From: Butyrivibrio sp. WCD3002
Lineage (GTDB): Bacteria > Bacillota > Clostridia > Lachnospirales > Lachnospiraceae
DNA: 64,000 nt
Direction: 5' to 3'
Assembly (NCBI RefSeq): GCF_000424265.1
Contig: NZ_AUJO01000002.1
Coordinates: forward strand, 107,289 to 171,288
Made by a program: the position numbers and the translations under genes. The notes under the pieces were generated by a model. The model did no database searches. It was not told the DNA's origin and worked only from the letters and a program-made list of their open reading frames with translations. Shown here one piece after another: positions 43,386 to 53,827 of this stretch. Each line of letters starts with the position of its first letter. Positions within the stretch are counted from its first letter, which is position 1.

Positions 43386-44108
43386 TCAGATTTTTGAAAA
43401 AGCTTCCTCATCTCCGATAATGGTAAAGTCGGGATGCATCTGAAGAATTGATGCAGGAACCTCAGGGGTAACTCTACCAAAGAGCGCGGTCTTTACTATA
43501 TCAGCCTTACTCTCGCCGTTTACCACCATCAGAACCTTTCTTGCCTGCATGATGGATTTGATTCCCATGGTATAGGCCTGCTTTGGCATCTCTTCGTCAC
43601 CAAAAAATCTCTGATTGGATTTAATGGTGCTCTCCGTGAGATCAACGCAGTGGGTTCTAAGCTCGAAGGCTTCGCCGGGCTCATTAAAACCGATATGTCC
43701 GTCTGTACCTATGCCAAGGAGCTGAAGATCTATTCCACCTGCTTTCTTAATAACCTCTTCGTATTCACTGCAGACCATGTCACTATCAGGGTTACTGCCA
43801 TCCGGAACGTGAATATTGTTTTCAGGCACATTTACATGGTTAAAAAACATCTCATGCATAAAGTACCAGTAGCTCTGAGAATGTGTCTTTGGAAGGCCCC
43901 TGTACTCATCAAGGTTAATTGTAGTAACCTCTGAAAAGTCGATGTCGCCTTTGTTGTACCACTCAATCAGCTGCTTGTAGGTACCTATGGGCGTAGCGCC
44001 TGTTGCAAGGCCCAGCACTGAATCAGGCTTCATGATAACCTGAGCTGATATGATGTTGGCAGCCTTCCTTGACATATCGTTATAATCTTTAGCTCTTATT
44101 ATTTTCAT
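43386..44108 (-). CDS. nagB: Glucosamine-6-phosphate deaminase
   Basis: The 240-residue enzyme converts glucosamine-6-phosphate to fructose-6-phosphate and ammonia. Conserved text includes LGLATGATPIGTYKQLI (phosphate binding), INLDEYRGL with the catalytic Asp, and GIGTDGHIGFNEPGEAF with the catalytic Asp-His-Glu. The length is that of the short Gram-positive type. It is 15 nt downstream of the GH125 gene at the end of the glycan operon, which makes sense because GH20 action releases GlcNAc. No nagA or GlcNAc kinase gene is in the window. Confidence 0.97.
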   Translation of the reverse strand: MKIIRAKDYNDMSRKAANIISAQVIMKPDSVLGLATGATPIGTYKQLIEWYNKGDIDFSEVTTINLDEYRGLPKTHSQSYWYFMHEMFFNHVNVPENNIHVPDGSNPDSDMVCSEYEEVIKKAGGIDLQLLGIGTDGHIGFNEPGEAFELRTHCVDLTESTIKSNQRFFGDEEMPKQAYTMGIKSIMQARKVLMVVNGESKADIVKTALFGRVTPEVPASILQMHPDFTIIGDEEAFSKI

Positions 44109-44123
44109 GAGTAAAAACTCCCA

Positions 44124-45440
44124 TCAGCAATATAAATCGTAGGTATCGATTACAAAAAGCGAGAAAAGAGAATTAGACCATGCAAACCACTCTCTGGTAA
44201 ATTTTGCAGGATCATCCTTATGGAAGCCCTCGTGCATGTAGCCTGTTCCTGCATCGGTGCTTATAAGCTTCTCTATAAGCTCAGCTCTCTCCTTCTTATC
44301 ATCACTGGTAAGTCCCTGCATGGACAAAGCGATGTGCCAGATATAATCCTTTGGTGTGTGGGGTGAGCCGATTCCCTTTGCGGCAGTTCCCTCATAATAG
44401 TAAGGATTCATGCTACTAAGGACAGCTTTTCTTGTAGCCTTATAAATAGCGTCATTTCCGGATATTGATGTAAGGAAAGGAATTGACATAAGGCTCGGTA
44501 CATTGGCATCATCCATGAAATTCACATTGCCAAGACCGTCTGTCTCGTAGGCATAGATAGTGTTGCCCTCTGTATCCTTTGTCATGCCATACTTTGCGAT
44601 ACCCTCTTCCACCTTTTCTCTTATGGCCTTTGCTCTTTTCCCAATTTCTTCATTGCCTATTCTCTCAGAGAGCTTCTCAAGGTATCCGAGAACCTCAACT
44701 GCAAAGAGGTTTGCAGGAATGAGATAGCCATATTTGCAGGCATCATCGCTGGGTCTGAAGCCTGACCAGATCATGCCGGTCTGTGCCACAGGATTACCCT
44801 TTCCTTCAAAGGGAAGGGTGTCTGATTCAGGGCAGTTATCTCTCTCAAAATAGTATGCGGATTTGTTTGTATGATCCTGCTCTGTCTCCATGGTATCAAG
44901 GATTTTACCGATTCCTTGAATTACTTCCTCATCAAGTACGGACTCATCTCCGGTAGCATCCACATACATATAAAGAAGTCTTATGGGATAGCAGATAGAG
45001 TCAAGCTCGTATTTTCTCTCCCAATCCCAGGGATTGTCTTCCGTTCTGTCCTTTGCCCAGCATCTGCCGTCCGGCTCTTTATTAAAAGCGTTGGCGTAAG
45101 GATCGATACATATCTGCTCGAACTGTTTTCTTATGACGCCTTTAACGAGCTCACCGATAGCCCCTGTTTTATCTGTTCCCGCAAAGGGCAGATAGTGGCA
45201 AACCTGAGCACTGCTGTCACGAAGCCACATAGCTTCTATGTCTCCTGTAATAAGGAAAACCTTGCCATCCTTTATGCACTGCATTGTGGTATCAGCAGTG
45301 TTTACGAAACACTTTTTAAAAGTACTTACAAGCTTATCGTCAGCGCCTTTTTCCTTAAGTCTTGCCGCAAGTACCTCAGAAAGTCTGTTTATACGTTCCT
45401 TGATCTCATTTTCTCTGGTGATGTCTCGTTCAAAGCTCAT
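44124..45440 (-). CDS. GH125 exo-alpha-1,6-mannosidase
   Basis: The 438-residue protein belongs to GH125 (formerly DUF1237), metal-independent enzymes that remove terminal alpha-1,6-mannose, a linkage of N-glycan cores. The family text is clear: NTADTTMQCIKDGKVFLITGDI (about 50-71), then AMWLRDSSAQVCHYLPF, then GMIWSGFRPSDDA and EGFHKDDPAKFTREWFAWSN near the C-terminus. The last two hold the expected acid Asp and base Glu region. It is cytosolic, with no signal peptide. It starts 4 nt after the GH130 stop, and AGAGGTG precedes the ATG. Confidence 0.93.
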   Translation of the reverse strand: MSFERDITRENEIKERINRLSEVLAARLKEKGADDKLVSTFKKCFVNTADTTMQCIKDGKVFLITGDIEAMWLRDSSAQVCHYLPFAGTDKTGAIGELVKGVIRKQFEQICIDPYANAFNKEPDGRCWAKDRTEDNPWDWERKYELDSICYPIRLLYMYVDATGDESVLDEEVIQGIGKILDTMETEQDHTNKSAYYFERDNCPESDTLPFEGKGNPVAQTGMIWSGFRPSDDACKYGYLIPANLFAVEVLGYLEKLSERIGNEEIGKRAKAIREKVEEGIAKYGMTKDTEGNTIYAYETDGLGNVNFMDDANVPSLMSIPFLTSISGNDAIYKATRKAVLSSMNPYYYEGTAAKGIGSPHTPKDYIWHIALSMQGLTSDDKKERAELIEKLISTDAGTGYMHEGFHKDDPAKFTREWFAWSNSLFSLFVIDTYDLYC

Positions 45441-45444
45441 AATC

Positions 45445-46440
45445 TTACACCTCTAGGTTGTTGTTCTTAGCCCAATCAATAAGTCTGTCAACAGTTGTAA
45501 ATGCCAGTCCTGTCACTGTGTCTGCGCATCCGTAGTAGATAGCAATTCTGCCTGTAGGAGCATCGCAAAGAGCAGCGCAGGGGAATACTACATTCGGCAC
45601 ATCACCGCAAAGCTCATAGGTCTCTCTGGGTGAAAGAATGTAGAATTTGGATCTGTACTTCACCTTCCAGGGCTCGTCAATATCAAGGATTGCGCATCCC
45701 ATTCTGTAAACAAAACCGTTACAGGTATTGATTACGCCGTGGTAGATAAGGAGCCATCCCTCATCTGTTTCGATAGGGCAGGGTCCGGGGCCGATCTTTG
45801 TGGACTGCCATGCAGACTCATCGCCCTTGTAGGTACCCATTACATATCTGTGGTGTCCCCAGTACTCAAGATCAGGACTCTGGCTGTAGAAAATATCTCC
45901 GAAGGGAGTGTGACCTGTGTCACTGGGTCTTGAAAGCATAGCGTACTTGCCGTTTATTTTTCTGGGGAAAAGTACTCCATTTCTATTATAAGGGAGGAAT
46001 GCGTTTTCAAGCTGAACAAATTTCTTAAAATCGTAGGTATAAGCAATTCCGATTGTGGGTCCGTGATAGCCGTTGCACCAGGTCAGATAATATCTGTCCT
46101 CAATGAAAACTACTCTGGGATCATATCTGTACTCTCTCTTGGCAATTTCGCCATCCTCACACTCAAACTTAACAGGCTCAGGATTGATTTCCCAGTTGAT
46201 TCCATCCTTACTAAAGCCTGCATACAGGTCCATACTTACAGCCATGGAATCACATCTGAAAACTCCTGCAAAACCGCCCTCAAAGGGAACAGCTGCACTG
46301 TTGAATACGCTGTTGGATGTGGGAATAGCATATCTTTCTATAATAGGATTTTCGCTATATCTCCATACCGGTTTTGTCTCCCCTTCCGGGCAGTCCTGCC
46401 ACGGAATATTCTTAAGTTCCTTACCGATTACCTTGCTCAT
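45445..46440 (-). CDS. GH130 beta-mannoside phosphorylase (GH130_2-like)
   Basis: The 331-residue enzyme is a five-bladed propeller that phosphorolyses beta-1,4-mannosides to mannose-1-phosphate. Visible motifs are [21 protein letters not shown] (about 41-61), [28 protein letters not shown] (about 104-131) with the proton-donor Asp, and [20 protein letters not shown] (about 223-242) with phosphate-binding residues. In N-glycan context the substrate is probably Man-beta-1,4-GlcNAc, as for gut GH130_2 enzymes; mannooligosaccharide is the alternative. The frame has a GTG at 46452, but this overlaps the ribosome site, so [10 protein letters not shown] is the start. Confidence 0.92.
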   Translation of the reverse strand: MSKVIGKELKNIPWQDCPEGETKPVWRYSENPIIERYAIPTSNSVFNSAAVPFEGGFAGVFRCDSMAVSMDLYAGFSKDGINWEINPEPVKFECEDGEIAKREYRYDPRVVFIEDRYYLTWCNGYHGPTIGIAYTYDFKKFVQLENAFLPYNRNGVLFPRKINGKYAMLSRPSDTGHTPFGDIFYSQSPDLEYWGHHRYVMGTYKGDESAWQSTKIGPGPCPIETDEGWLLIYHGVINTCNGFVYRMGCAILDIDEPWKVKYRSKFYILSPRETYELCGDVPNVVFPCAALCDAPTGRIAIYYGCADTVTGLAFTTVDRLIDWAKNNNLEV

Positions 46441-46469
46441 AATTTCCTCCACTTCTCTTCTCTAAAAAT

Positions 46470-48359
46470 TTATTTGCACTCTCTTAGTGCATCAGCGCAT
46501 TTGCTAAAGACATCGCTTACTCTGAAAAGCTCGCTCTCTCTGCTGTCACTGCGCCATATTTTCTTATATTGATAAAGCCATCTCTCCAGTGCTGTTGCCA
46601 TGTCATCGCACTTATCCTGAATATCCTTTTCCTCTGAGAAAAGCTTTTGTCCAAGCATGAAAAGAGCTCTGCTCATAAGCTTTTGTCCCTCTGCAAAAAG
46701 AATAAGTCTGGCCGTTAGGTAAATACCTTCATCTCCAAAGCTGACTGCCAAATTTCTAAGCTCATCCAGCTTTTTATCCATTAAAGCAGCGTTCGCCTCA
46801 GGGTCTTTAACCCCCAGCTCCTCGTAAAAAGCTTTCAGATCTGATGGCTGTGACTTTCCATCCAAATGCTCTATAAATCTGACAAACTGCCACCAGTTGT
46901 TGTCCTCAAGCATTCCGATGGATTTGAAAATATCAACAAGCTGCTCCGTATCGTCACCATAGTATAGCCTTGATATTTTTCTGTTTATCTCATCCTCTGC
47001 CACAATTCCGGACCAGGAAAAAGCTGCACCGTAGATAAGTCCCGGTATTGAAAAAGCGGGATCCTGAAGGTGTCCGTAATCACCCCAGTCAGTATTCAGA
47101 ACGCCCTCTGCGTCGTATTTATAAGCATAGCCGCACATAAGCGAGACATTTTTATATGCTGAATCCAGGCGATTTATAAAATGATTCCAGCCATGCACTC
47201 CGGGACACAGGTACTGTCTTACCGGCACATCATGAAGGATTCTTGTGTTATCCTCTTTTTCTTCCTCGCCATAGCCCCAGTTCAGACATATGGCTTCCTC
47301 TGGAAGCTGTGATGCCTTCTCCGGTGAACCAACGATGATGTCGCCCCAGAACATTGGCTTTTTACCCTTTTCTATGCAGTACTTCATAATCTTATTTACA
47401 AAGTCCACATACATCTGTCCGGTGCCGATTTCCTCAGCAAGCTTTTTGCTCTTTCCTCTTCCAAGATCAAAGGTTTCGTCAGCACAGATATTTACATAAT
47501 CCGTTCTGAAAAGAGGAAGGAATTCATCCAGCTCCTTTTTTACAAATTCAAAGGATCTCTCATCAGTGACATTAAGTGTGTGATGCTGCATTCTGTCTTC
47601 AAGAGAAAACTTCTCTTTTCTTGGATCATCCAGCTCGCAAAGATGCTGAAAGCTCTTGGTCCTCAGAACCTTATAGAGATGCCCAAAGGTTGATACGGAC
47701 GGGATAAGCTCTATATGAAGCTTTGCACAGTAGTTATCAAGCTCTAAAATATCCTCTGCCGTAAGAGGGGTATCATCTCTGCAAACCTCAGTAAAATTAC
47801 TGAATAAAAACGAATGCTCAACGTAGAGCTGCAGCTGATTCAATTTAAAATAGCTGCATATATCTGCAAGCTTCTTATAGGATGAAAGCTTGCGGATACG
47901 GCCTCTTGAGGCATCATGGTAAAAGCCTCTGTTGGGAATCTTTGGCCTGTCCTTAATGAGACAAGCTTCAATCATATATCCGCTGAGATTAACAAGCTGT
48001 CTCAAGGTCTGAATGGCATAGAGCATTCCTCTGTCTCCGGAAGCCCTTACAACAATCCCATCCTCTGAAACTGCCAGCTCATACTCTTCTTCGGACAAAC
48101 CTTCGCATCTTTCCATAAAAATGCATCCGGTTTTCTTTTCACCCTTTTGAATCTCTATGGGGATTCCGGTCTTATCAAGGATAGTCTCCTTAAGAAGCTT
48201 TGCAGCGTCATAATCAGTTGCAGGAGCTTTTGCAGAAATGATGATTTCTGTGTCAAAGCAGATTCTGAAAAGTCCGCTTTTTGCCGATGCTTCCGCCGGC
48301 GCAGGAATTAAATAATCAAGTGCTGACTGTAACGAATTTCTTTTAATTTCATTTGCCAT
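46470..48359 (-). CDS. GH20 beta-N-acetylhexosaminidase, intracellular
   Basis: The 629-residue protein has a GH20b-like N-terminal domain (about 5-130) and a GH20 barrel (about 140-450). Catalytic Asp294-Glu295 lie in YVNICADETFDLGRG, the pair used for substrate-assisted hydrolysis of beta-linked GlcNAc or GalNAc. GFYHDASRGR and WGYGEEEKEDN mark other barrel strands. A helical tail (about 500-629) follows. No signal peptide is present, so substrates must be imported first. It lies 7 nt after the GH3 gene and 29 nt before the GH130 gene. Confidence 0.92.
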   Translation of the reverse strand: MANEIKRNSLQSALDYLIPAPAEASAKSGLFRICFDTEIIISAKAPATDYDAAKLLKETILDKTGIPIEIQKGEKKTGCIFMERCEGLSEEEYELAVSEDGIVVRASGDRGMLYAIQTLRQLVNLSGYMIEACLIKDRPKIPNRGFYHDASRGRIRKLSSYKKLADICSYFKLNQLQLYVEHSFLFSNFTEVCRDDTPLTAEDILELDNYCAKLHIELIPSVSTFGHLYKVLRTKSFQHLCELDDPRKEKFSLEDRMQHHTLNVTDERSFEFVKKELDEFLPLFRTDYVNICADETFDLGRGKSKKLAEEIGTGQMYVDFVNKIMKYCIEKGKKPMFWGDIIVGSPEKASQLPEEAICLNWGYGEEEKEDNTRILHDVPVRQYLCPGVHGWNHFINRLDSAYKNVSLMCGYAYKYDAEGVLNTDWGDYGHLQDPAFSIPGLIYGAAFSWSGIVAEDEINRKISRLYYGDDTEQLVDIFKSIGMLEDNNWWQFVRFIEHLDGKSQPSDLKAFYEELGVKDPEANAALMDKKLDELRNLAVSFGDEGIYLTARLILFAEGQKLMSRALFMLGQKLFSEEKDIQDKCDDMATALERWLYQYKKIWRSDSRESELFRVSDVFSKCADALRECK

Positions 48360-48366
48360 AGCCCTG

Positions 48367-50646
48367 TTAACTCCTTCCCTTTGACATAAAGCCCAAAAGA
48401 GTTCTGCCTATTTCTTTTCCCTGATCCTTAAGTACCACATCATAGCAGCCGCCCTTTACAGAAGGCTTCATTTGATAATCGTAAAATATCAGATCCTCGG
48501 TTTTGAGGTTAAGCTCCAATTCCTTTTCTTCACCGGGCATAAGCTCAATTCGTGAAAAATCCTTAAGCTCGATAACTCTTGCCGTTGTACCTCCTGCATG
48601 TCTGTGGATATAAAGCTGAGGTACCGCAACTGCCCCGTAGGTGCCGGTGTTTTGTACCTTCATTTTTATTTCAAGTACTTTCTCATTCGGAGCCTCAACC
48701 TCCGGCTCGTTACCGGTCAGTATAAATTCAGGCTGCAAATATTTAATATCTGAATACATTAGTCCTTCCCCAAAGGAAAAAGCAGCTTTCCCATCTGTGT
48801 CGCAGTATTTGATTCCTTCATAGGAATCCTTGTAATTGTAGTAAACAGGAAGCTGTCCCGAGCTCCTTGGAAGTGACGCCGAAAGTCTTCCCGTAGGACT
48901 TATCTCTCCTGCAATAATCCTTGAAATCGCAGTGCCTCCAAAGGGTCCCGGATAAAAAGCATACAGAAGTGCATCACTTGTATCAGCCATCCTTTCCGTA
49001 GCATAGGGCCTTCCGGCTACGCAGACTGTAACTGCGGGAATCCTTCCCTTTAAGTAGCCTTCAATGAAATCTGCCTCTTTGCCAAAGCATTCAAGGTCAG
49101 CTCTGTCCATGCCTTCGCCGCATTCCATTCGTCCGCCCTTTGAAAGAGATGCCCCGTTTTTGTCAAACTCAGCGCCCTCAAATCTTGATGAGCTGCCGCC
49201 TGTCACAAATAAGACAAGGTCGAATTCATTTACGAGCTTCTCTGAGAGCTCCTGCAGTTTTCCTTCTTCAAAAGCCTCCTGAAGATATGTCACTTTTGCA
49301 TCACCAAAGGTCTGCTTTAATCCCTGAAGGACAGAAACCATATCCTGAGCTTTTCTTGGAGGTGTGTAGTCTCCCATTAGTGCATATCCGGAGTCTGCAT
49401 TTTCTCCAATTACAACTATTTTCTTAGCCTCTCTTACAGGAAGCAGGTTGGCCTTATTCTTTAGAAGAACCACAGATTCTTCAGCCATCTTAAGGGATAG
49501 CTTATCTATTCCGTAGTCCTTTTCAGAGCCCATGTTTTTATCCATATAAGGATGCTCAAAAAGGCCTCTCTCAAATTTCATCACAAGAACAGGAAGCAGC
49601 GCTTCGTCTATATCCGCCTCTGTTATAAGCCCACGGTTTACAGCTTCTTCAAGTCTTGTAAAGCCCTGATCCCAAAGGCTTATGTTGACTCCGCTCTTAA
49701 GAGCCAGGGCCCCGCTTTCTACATTGTCATCCGTAACTCTGTCGAGGTTATCTATAGCGCAGCCATCAGCCATAACAACGCCCTTAAAGCCCATTTCATC
49801 TCTTAAGATATCCTTTAAAAGATGGGCATTGGCATGACAGTTTACACCGTCTATCTCGTTATAGGCCGCCATAACTCCCATGGCTCCTGCTTCCACAGCG
49901 CCTTCTGCAGGAGGAAGATGAATCTCTCTAAGCTCCCGCTCTCCAATTCTTGCTGCACTGGCATTTACGCCTCCTGTGGTTTCGCCCTGAGCACAAAAAT
50001 GCTTCGCAACGGAATAAACTCCCGTTTTCTGCATTCCGGTAACCGCTGCAGCTGAAAGCCTTTTACAAAGTACCGGGTCTTCGGAATAGCACTCCTCGCA
50101 TCTGCCCCATCTTGCATCTCGCAGCACATCAAGCATTGACATAAGAGCAAAGTCCACATGGCCGTCCCTTAGCTGTCTGCCGCAGGCTTCATAGGCTTCC
50201 TCCAACAGCTTTTCATCAAAGGTTGATCCAGCTGCCGTATTAACAGGAAGTATTCCTCCGCCAAGAGCCTGATGTCCATGGGGACATTCCGTAGATAAAA
50301 GGGCAGGGATTCCGAGCCTTGAGTGCTCAATCACATAGCGCTGAACCATGTTGTAGACTTCCATGCTCTTTTCCGGAGTAATCCCATTGTCTTCTGTTTT
50401 ACCGGTCCAGGGATCTGCTCTGTAAAGTCCGTAGATTGTACCGATTCCGCTCCATCTCTCCACTTCAGACTTAAACTCATCTGTAAGCTTCATTTCAGGC
50501 TCAGTCTCGTAAATGGCAAATCCATAGAGTCTCTGATTAAGTTGTCCGATCTTTTCATTAAGGGTCATTTGCCCCATCAGGTCCCTGGCCCTTTCCCTCG
50601 GGCTTAAATCGGGATTCCTGTAAAGAGGACTATTACTTTTAGCCAT
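48367..50646 (-). CDS. GH3 beta-glycosidase
   Basis: The 759-residue cytosolic enzyme has the normal domain order: barrel (about 20-360) with nucleophile Asp294 in GVVMADGCAID, KHFCAQGE (about 215-222) and RDARWGRCEECYSEDP. The second domain is at about 390-610 (MAEESVVLLKNKANLLPV) and the Fn3-like domain at about 640-750. Sequence pattern favours the beta-glucosidase/beta-xylosidase group over NagZ-type hexosaminidases. Its role within a mannose/GlcNAc operon is not obvious; it may remove beta-glucose, xylose or another cap. The ribosome site (GGTGGGG) is very close to the ATG, suggesting weaker translation. Confidence 0.9.
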   Translation of the reverse strand: MAKSNSPLYRNPDLSPRERARDLMGQMTLNEKIGQLNQRLYGFAIYETEPEMKLTDEFKSEVERWSGIGTIYGLYRADPWTGKTEDNGITPEKSMEVYNMVQRYVIEHSRLGIPALLSTECPHGHQALGGGILPVNTAAGSTFDEKLLEEAYEACGRQLRDGHVDFALMSMLDVLRDARWGRCEECYSEDPVLCKRLSAAAVTGMQKTGVYSVAKHFCAQGETTGGVNASAARIGERELREIHLPPAEGAVEAGAMGVMAAYNEIDGVNCHANAHLLKDILRDEMGFKGVVMADGCAIDNLDRVTDDNVESGALALKSGVNISLWDQGFTRLEEAVNRGLITEADIDEALLPVLVMKFERGLFEHPYMDKNMGSEKDYGIDKLSLKMAEESVVLLKNKANLLPVREAKKIVVIGENADSGYALMGDYTPPRKAQDMVSVLQGLKQTFGDAKVTYLQEAFEEGKLQELSEKLVNEFDLVLFVTGGSSSRFEGAEFDKNGASLSKGGRMECGEGMDRADLECFGKEADFIEGYLKGRIPAVTVCVAGRPYATERMADTSDALLYAFYPGPFGGTAISRIIAGEISPTGRLSASLPRSSGQLPVYYNYKDSYEGIKYCDTDGKAAFSFGEGLMYSDIKYLQPEFILTGNEPEVEAPNEKVLEIKMKVQNTGTYGAVAVPQLYIHRHAGGTTARVIELKDFSRIELMPGEEKELELNLKTEDLIFYDYQMKPSVKGGCYDVVLKDQGKEIGRTLLGFMSKGRS

Positions 50647-50662
50647 TTCCCCACCTCGAATT

Positions 50663-50701
50663 GAGCCGGCCCGATCCGCGCAGTTTTACGCGAATCAGGC
50701 T
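50663..50701 (-). promoter_or_regulatory. Intercistronic hairpin between GH38 and GH3 genes
   Basis: GAGCC-GATCCGCG and CGCG-ATC-GGCTC arms (with mismatches) form a GC-rich stem in the 76-nt spacer. There is no U-tract. Probably an mRNA stability element. Confidence 0.5.
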
Positions 50702-50722
50702 CCGGCAACGGCCTTTCGAAAA

Positions 50723-53700
50723 TTAGTAGTCTATTCTGAAGGTCTTGATCTCGAAAGGCTTGATTGTAAATGTGAACTTATTTCCATTTGCATTTACATC
50801 TGCAATATCCTTTTCCATAAGATCCGTCTCTTTTACGCTCTTAATATCCTTACAGAAGGTGAGCTCAGTCTTTGTTCTCTTATTGTTAACTTCGTAAAGT
50901 CTTACGATAATTCCGTTTCCATCCTCTGCCCTCTTAACGGTCTCAAGGATTACGTTATCGCTGTCAACAGACATGAATGAGAAGTCATTTCCTGCACTTC
51001 CGCCCTTAAGAGTTCTGAGAGGTACGTTTACATTGAAGCTCTCTGCAACTGTGCCTGCTTCCTTCCAGGTACCCTCGTGAGGCATGAAGGAATAGGTGAA
51101 GCTGTGAAGCTCAAGGTCTGCTGTCTCGTTAGGTTCAGTACCTGCCTTAAGCAGTGTGATTGAAAGGTTGCCGTCAAGTGCTGAGTAGCCATACTTACAA
51201 TCGTTCATAAGGCTGACACCGTAGCCGCCCTCGGACATATCTGCCCACTTGTGTGCGCAGCTCTCGAATCTTGCCTCATCCCAGCTGGTATTCTGGTGAA
51301 TCTTGCGGGTAAGGTTACCAAACTGGATGTCGAAGGTTGCTTCATCTGTGTGAACATCAACAGGGAAGTGAACCTTTACAAGGTGCTGACTGAGCTTCCA
51401 GTCAATAAGTGTCTCGAAGTCGATTCTGGGTGTGCCTGCATAGAAGTGGATCTTCTGAACGAACTCGTTATCAAGCATTCTCTTTGTAACCTTAAGAGTT
51501 GCTCTTACAGGACCTTCCTCAATCCATTCGCACTTGGCATCATCAAGAACGGGCCAAGATTTCTCTGTGTAGAATACGTCCACATTCCAGTTATCAAAGC
51601 TTCTGGGCTTATCCTCATAAACTCTGAGCTCGTTACCGATAGCGCCTTCCTTAAGAACCTCTCTGTCCTGTCTCTTATCAAATACAGAAGTAAACTGTCC
51701 TGCTTCGTCAATCTTTATCACATAGTAAGGAGTCTCAATGCCATCTGCGGTTATAACAAGGTCATTTGCGCTGTCAGCCTTAGCTGCTGTTTCAAGTCCC
51801 TTGTAGCCCTTTGAAGGTATATTCTCGATAAAGGCAATTGCTCCATCCTCAGTCTGCTGAACCGCATAGGTCTTAGTACCATCTGTAACAGCCTCTGCCT
51901 TAACATCACCGAGAACTACTACATCGTTTCTGTTAAAGCCAAGAGTATTAAGTACGGAAATGCCATCTCCTGAAGGAGTGATCGCATCCATTCTCTCATC
52001 AAGAAGCTTGCCGCTCTTTTCCATGATCTCAGCGTACTCAACATCGGTAACATCATATGCTTCCTTAATAGCAGAGCCGGGAAGAATATCGTGGAACTGG
52101 TTCATAAGAATTGTCTTCCACATAGCATCAAGCTCTTCTGCGGGATATGCTTTCTCATTCATTGCAAGTACAGATAAAAGCTCAAGCTCCATCATTCTGT
52201 ACTCACTCTTTCTGTTATTCTTTTTATTCTTTGCCATAGAGGTATATGTGCCTCTGTGGAATTCAAAGTAAAGCTCACCTACCCATGAAGGAAGTCTCTT
52301 TGAATCCTTAACTCTCTCGTAAAGCTCCTCGAAATACTTGTGGGAGAACTCCTGGCGAACCTTCGGAATTCCCTTGATGCCCTTCTCCATTCTTGTGGAG
52401 GTCTCAAGCATCTGTCTTGTGGGGCCGCCGCCTCCATCACCGTAGCCATAGGAGATAAGTATGTCGTTGTTAATATCCTTCTGCTGATATCTGGTCCATC
52501 CGCCCATGATGGCATCGGGATGAAGCATACCATTGTAGGTTGTAAAGAAATCGGAGGTAGGCTGGCCTACTCCAAGGGTTGTAATAAGATGTGTAAAAAT
52601 CTTACTTCCATCTATACCTTCCCACATGAATGTATCCATGGGGATCTTGTTGTATTCATTCCATGCAAGCTTTGTGGTCATGAAGTACTTGATGCCGCTC
52701 TTTTTAAGAATCTGAGGAAGAGCTGCGCTGTAACCAAATACATCGGGAAGCCAGAGAATCTCGTTATCCTTGCCAAACTCATCCTTGAAGAATCTCTTAC
52801 CTACAAGGAACTGTCTTACCAGGGACTCACCGCTTGTAAGGTTACAATCTGCCTCTACCCACATGCCACCTTCGGGTTCCCATCTGCCTTCAGCGACTCT
52901 GTCCTTAATTCTCTGATAGAGATCGGGATGACGCTCTTTTACAAAAGCATAGAGAATAGGCTGGCTGGACATGAACTTGTAGTTCGGATACTCATCCATA
53001 AGCTTAAGAACGGTAGCAAAGCTTCTGCAGGATTTCTGTCTTACCTGTGCTACTGTCCAGAGCCATGCAACGTCGATATGTGTGTGTCCGATGCAGGTTG
53101 CGATTACATCTTCAAAGCCTGACATCTCAGGATTCTCATAGAGTTCCTTGCGAATATACTCTCTTGCAGCTCTTACGGACTCATAGAATTCCTTACTGCC
53201 AACAGCACGAAGATCGATATGGTTTGTGGTCTCGTTGATGATCTCAAGGATTCTTCTTGCTGTTCTCTCATCAGCGTCCATACGCTCAAGTCCCCAAAGC
53301 GGAACCTGAATGTCATAGTAGAGATCCTTTATCTCATCATCTCTTACCTCTACGTCTGCAAGGAGCTTGAACTCACTGTGGAGCGTTCCTGTATAGGACT
53401 GCATATCTATGCGGACTTTAGTGCCTGCCTTTGCCTCTTCAAAAAGAAGAATCTCTCTGTGGTTGATATCAAGTCCCTGTACGGGAGTTCCATCGATGAA
53501 AACAAGGAACTGAGGATTTCTTCCATCATCCCACTCTTCAAGCTGGGTTCTGACATGAAGCCATACCTTCTTACCCTCCATAGACTCAGGGATGGTAACA
53601 TCTGTTCTAAACCAGTAGTGGGTGTCCTTGCCGTACCATCTCATGGTCTCAGCATCAAAGCTCTCCCACTTATTCTCAGCCTTATCGGCATCCTCAGGAG

Positions 53701-53812
53701 TTATATAGCAGCCGTCTTTTTTCTGCCACTCCTTAATATTTATCTGCTCTCTTACGATTTCCTTTTTGAGCTGATTGCAAATCACATTAACTCTGTCTTT
53801 TAAAAACTTCAT
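50723..53812 (-). CDS. GH38 alpha-mannosidase
   Basis: The 1029-residue cytosolic enzyme hydrolyses alpha-1,2/1,3/1,6-mannose from high-mannose or hybrid N-glycans. It has an N-terminal beta domain (about 1-235), then the GH38 catalytic domain. The zinc ligands lie in IGHTHIDVAWLW (His243, His245, Asp247, counted from the chosen ATG). The nucleophile Asp357 is in LWLPDVFGYSAALPQIL, and further sites are in FHDILPGSAIKEAY (about 565). Beta-sandwich domains follow to the end. GGAGG precedes ATG 53812; an upstream GTG or ATG at 53824 would contain this site. It begins 15 nt after the GH42-like gene. Confidence 0.95.
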   Translation of the reverse strand: MKFLKDRVNVICNQLKKEIVREQINIKEWQKKDGCYITPEDADKAENKWESFDAETMRWYGKDTHYWFRTDVTIPESMEGKKVWLHVRTQLEEWDDGRNPQFLVFIDGTPVQGLDINHREILLFEEAKAGTKVRIDMQSYTGTLHSEFKLLADVEVRDDEIKDLYYDIQVPLWGLERMDADERTARRILEIINETTNHIDLRAVGSKEFYESVRAAREYIRKELYENPEMSGFEDVIATCIGHTHIDVAWLWTVAQVRQKSCRSFATVLKLMDEYPNYKFMSSQPILYAFVKERHPDLYQRIKDRVAEGRWEPEGGMWVEADCNLTSGESLVRQFLVGKRFFKDEFGKDNEILWLPDVFGYSAALPQILKKSGIKYFMTTKLAWNEYNKIPMDTFMWEGIDGSKIFTHLITTLGVGQPTSDFFTTYNGMLHPDAIMGGWTRYQQKDINNDILISYGYGDGGGGPTRQMLETSTRMEKGIKGIPKVRQEFSHKYFEELYERVKDSKRLPSWVGELYFEFHRGTYTSMAKNKKNNRKSEYRMMELELLSVLAMNEKAYPAEELDAMWKTILMNQFHDILPGSAIKEAYDVTDVEYAEIMEKSGKLLDERMDAITPSGDGISVLNTLGFNRNDVVVLGDVKAEAVTDGTKTYAVQQTEDGAIAFIENIPSKGYKGLETAAKADSANDLVITADGIETPYYVIKIDEAGQFTSVFDKRQDREVLKEGAIGNELRVYEDKPRSFDNWNVDVFYTEKSWPVLDDAKCEWIEEGPVRATLKVTKRMLDNEFVQKIHFYAGTPRIDFETLIDWKLSQHLVKVHFPVDVHTDEATFDIQFGNLTRKIHQNTSWDEARFESCAHKWADMSEGGYGVSLMNDCKYGYSALDGNLSITLLKAGTEPNETADLELHSFTYSFMPHEGTWKEAGTVAESFNVNVPLRTLKGGSAGNDFSFMSVDSDNVILETVKRAEDGNGIIVRLYEVNNKRTKTELTFCKDIKSVKETDLMEKDIADVNANGNKFTFTIKPFEIKTFRIDY

Positions 53813-53827
53813 TAAAACCTCCATGCT